From positions 1 through 12,504 of the forward strand of contig RMBW01000325.1 in NCBI GenBank assembly GCA_004009845.1: a DNA stretch of 12,504 bases, read 5' to 3'. The notes under the pieces were generated by a model. That model worked only from the letters and a program-made list of their open reading frames with translations. It did not search any database and was not told the DNA's origin. This DNA is from Davidsoniella eucalypti (lineage: Eukaryota > Ascomycota > Sordariomycetes > Microascales > Ceratocystidaceae). Made by a program: the position numbers and the translations under genes. This document shows, one piece after another, positions 9,836 to 12,504 of the stretch (the stretch's first letter is position 1; every line of letters starts with the position of its first letter).

Positions 9836-12148
9836 CTACATGATGACCGTGCCAACCAAATGTAAGTTCGACGTCCACCGTTCCCTATCCAGCCAAAGTC
9901 TTGGTAAAGCTTTGATCCCACAGCATACATTCTGGTACCCTGTTGCATCTCCAATGAGCTTGAGAATGCTCATAAAGTATTCCCGATTTTCGGCCTTTTG
10001 CGCCTCCGCTGCGGCAATGAATAGCGGCCATACTACTGTATGGCTTCCCGGCGCCTCGAGATCTAACTGACTGAGCAGCTCTCGTATTCGGACAATATTC
10101 CCACTCAGCTTAAGATTGGGGTTTTCTTGGCTGGATGGAAGTTCACGGCAATGTAGTGCGCGAAGAACATAGATTTCGAACGACAGCCGGAATATGTTTT
10201 CTAGTATCTGAATATGGCTTCCGAGTTTGTCTTTAGGTGGTTCTGAACAGATGATGGCTTCCACTGGCCAAGTCTTGCCTGGTGGTCGGGGTGCATACTG
10301 CTCGATACTAGTCAGGGGTGCAAATAGAACTCTAGTGAAGCTCTCGATAGCTCGTCCAACGTCAAGAATCGGGAGTGTAAAAAATGTAATTCTATAATGT
10401 AGTTAGTCAAACTATTGTTAGTCTCCTTCCTTGAATTGGAGTTTGATCCTGCGTATAGAGTGATCGCTGTCTCGTTTGGCAACTCATACCAGCATTTACA
10501 TTTACCGTAAACAAACTAGTAGTGCCGGGGGGTAGAGTGGGGGGGGGAGGGGGGGATAGGAAGAAGAAACTACTACTGTGACATCACTTACAAACGACTT
10601 TGATAGAACAGAAATTTAGTCAACGGGGTTTGTGGGTTTTCGTACTGGCGCTGTGTCAGGAACGAATCTAGCATACGACTGAGAACAAGGACCTGCTCAT
10701 GCCCAGTCACTAGATCACCCACAAGCAATAGCAACAGAATGGACCAGTTGGACTCGTTCATAAGCGGGTTTTCCACTGAATTTTGGCGCAGGGTTCTGAT
10801 GATTTCGTCCCGGCTCTTTTCCGCTGGCTCGCGAAGTTCCGGTCGTGCAGATGAGAGATGAAAGGCAGCAACGATGCATACAGCACGCTGGACCATCAGG
10901 TCGTGATAAGCCAGAGGAAGGATTTCGAACCGATAGCCATTGGCCTCGTCATCATACATGACCATAACTGGCGACACATAGTTTGAAACTACAAACCGTT
11001 AGTTAGATATGAAGTTAATAATTGGCCTTTCTAGTTGCTACCAATGGATCGGACGGCCCGACGTCATCCTCGTTGTTTCCCTTTTTGATAGGTTGCGCTA
11101 ATTCATCGCATATTTCTTATTTCCAGGGAAACAACTACCGAATTGGTGGGATATTCACTGTGTCGAGTCCTTGTATCACCAACGACAACGTCCACTTCGA
11201 ACGTAACCAATCGTCCAACGTTTGCCAGGTAGTGCATTCTATTTATGTATACAAATGGAACAGTGGCTTACAATGATCAAAAGGTACCGTATTTCTGGGT
11301 TATCAGGCACTAGCAAGGGTGGAAGTGTCCAAACCGATGATAGATCTGGCACATTTGCTTTAGACGGTTCCCAAGGATCAGCCAGCGGGCTTTTATTTCG
11401 TAGACGGTTCATGGGTCCTGACATCGACGCCACATCGTGGCCACTTGCCTCGTTATTATCCTCATCATCTCTCTGCGATCCAGTATCACTGTCTTCTAGT
11501 GCGGGAGGTGTGGGTGTTGCATCGCTGTAGCTTGGCGCAATAACCTCGACTGCCGCATCCAAAACCGGGAGGCTAAGGTGCATACGGGCCAATCGCGCCG
11601 CAAATTTCTTCTTTCTAGCTTGGTTGGCTGACTCAACCCATTTGAGAGGCGTTTCTTTTCGTACTCTAGACGGGCCAGGAGACGATGATGTTCTCGACGA
11701 TAAAGTAGCATGATTTCCTGTACTAGTTAAAGATGACGATGGTGACGATCCCGGACTCGTGATAGATTTCTTTGGTAAGACGGAGGCTGGGTCTGGTGGA
11801 GATGCAGGAGAAGATATCGAGAAGCTAGCAGTGCTATTAGTGAGGCCAATGATTCCAGAAGTTGTGCTACTCTCGGCTTTTGTAGGTCTGTGGCTGGTTG
11901 AGTATTTGCGAAGCGATATCGAATGCCATATCCAGGACATTCAAGACCTTCTTTGCACACTTATTGCAATGCGGTGTTGTCTTATCACAGACAATACGTC
12001 GTTTCATACAATTGTAACACCCTATGATTCATTTTTCAACATTATGTCAGCAAAGTTTGGCAAATGATTAGCAGTAGTAGCTGTTCTCCCTTTTGGAGAG
12101 CCGTTCTAGAATAGAGATACACACCTTTTCAGGTACCGCAGGACTCAT
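9836..12148 (-). CDS. Zn2Cys6 transcription factor (Fungal_trans_2 type), broken frame
   Basis: This predicts a zinc-cluster regulator of about 577 residues. Exons as I read them: 12148-12121 (MSPAVPEKV, tentative), 12021-11272, 10988-10592 and 10391-9836. Introns: 12120-12022 (GTATCT, weak donor), 11271-10989 (GTAAGC, CTAAC branch, TAG) and 10591-10392 (GTAAGT, CTAAC branch, TAG). The cluster is CYNC-MKRRIV-C-DKTTPH-C-NK-C-(6)-C followed by PGYGIRYRF. Then come a Ser/Pro-rich linker, LKWVESANQARKKK, and the regulatory domain: SPVMVMYDDEANGYR, AVCIVAAFHLSSARPELR, LLVGDLVTG, ending HLVGTVIM. The last junction is clean (YQSRL-ITFFTLPIL). Apparent one-base losses occur between the fifth and sixth cysteines, again within 11850-11935, and perhaps at the start of exon 3. 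As sequenced it could not give a full-length product, so it is either a pseudogene or carries errors. The family assignment is firm; the exon 1 model is not. Confidence 0.75.
10392..10591 (-). other. Third intron of the minus-strand regulator, with G-tract
   Basis: The donor is at 10591 (GTAAGT read on the minus strand), a GACTAAC branch site lies near the 3' end and TAG ends at 10392. Joining gives an uninterrupted SRL-ITFFTLPILDVGRA. Inside lie guanine runs on the plus strand at 10527-10532 (6), 10539-10547 (9) and 10549-10555 (7), so the transcript carries matching cytosine runs. The plus strand could fold into a G-quadruplex if the nine-base run splits. Confidence 0.8.
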
Positions 12149-12504
12149 GTTGAAGACCTAAACAAGCCCAAGCGAAGGTCAAGTAAGGTTATTTCCAAAC
12201 TGCAAGATCAAATATAGCTATTTTTCTGTCGACCAATCCAATATAAGACTAAAGATGGCTTTATCAATGAGCCTAGTGTTGTCGTGAAAGAACATCAAAT
12301 TCCCGGGGGACAGTGAAGTGACAGGGTGATCAATACGACCAACGGGTCAAGATGTGGTCTAGTCTTGTTTGTTTCGCTAGGTTAATGAAAATTATGAGTG
12401 TTCCATAAACATAAAGTGTACATAAAATAAGAAATATAATTTTAACTAACCCAAAAAGAGAATGAGGTTGTTACATGTAAAGCTATGTTTGACGAATTCG
12501 CCGT
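12149..12504. promoter_or_regulatory. Upstream region of the minus-strand regulator
   Basis: No gene is visible. The region should hold the promoter of the gene that starts at 12148 and runs leftward. One HGATAR-type motif (TTATCA, 12261-12266) was found. The last 130 bases are AT-rich. No TATA box or repeat stands out. Confidence 0.3.

Noticed and set aside
11022..11276. 84-codon plus-strand open frame within the second intron of the minus-strand regulator
   Set aside because: No motif and it lies almost wholly inside the inferred intron. It remains a weak possibility only because that intron is poorly resolved.
11770..11870. Intron from GTAGCA to CCAAAG to explain the second frame change in the regulator
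   Set aside because: Length fits (101 bases), but AAG is a poor acceptor and the only branch-like CTAAT lies some 65 bases before it, too far for a fungal intron.

Overview
The window is nuclear DNA from a filamentous ascomycete fungus (Pezizomycotina). Short introns (74 to 286 bases) with GTAAGT/GTGAGT/GTACGT donors, CTAAC or CTRAY branch sites and TAG/CAG acceptors interrupt the genes. The proteins belong to fungal families: a yeast-type amino-acid permease, two Zn2Cys6 (zinc cluster) transcription factors and a DUF3112 membrane protein. I see no rRNA, tRNA, transposon or CRISPR. The species cannot be fixed from the sequence alone.

Layout, left to right. (1) 326-2607, plus strand: five-exon gene for a 564-residue permease of the YAT family, closest in my judgement to the Agp2-like subgroup. 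A diverged, in-frame duplication of its own 3' coding sequence lies just after the stop. (2) 3724-6446, plus strand: two-exon gene for an 867-residue Zn2Cys6 regulator carrying a pure (CAA)30(CAG)4 polyglutamine tract. (3) 8090-9373, plus strand: DUF3112 seven-helix membrane protein. The start codon stands alone before a 286-base intron, and one apparent single-base loss breaks the reading frame in the third helix. (4) 9836-12148, minus strand, converging on gene 3: a second Zn2Cys6 regulator of the Fungal_trans_2 type. Its reading frame appears broken at two or three places, one inside the zinc cluster itself. The gaps between genes are AT-rich and show no convincing extra genes.

How the genes might relate. 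A nitrogen-related transporter sits next to a zinc-cluster regulator, and both have clusters of HGATAR (GATA-factor) motifs close upstream of their start codons, so shared nitrogen control is possible but unproven. The main question is why genes 1 and 2 read cleanly through 4.3 kb of coding sequence while genes 3 and 4 show three or four apparent single-base losses. That could be recent pseudogene decay of the right half or local consensus error. Nothing here amounts to a clearly new biological system.
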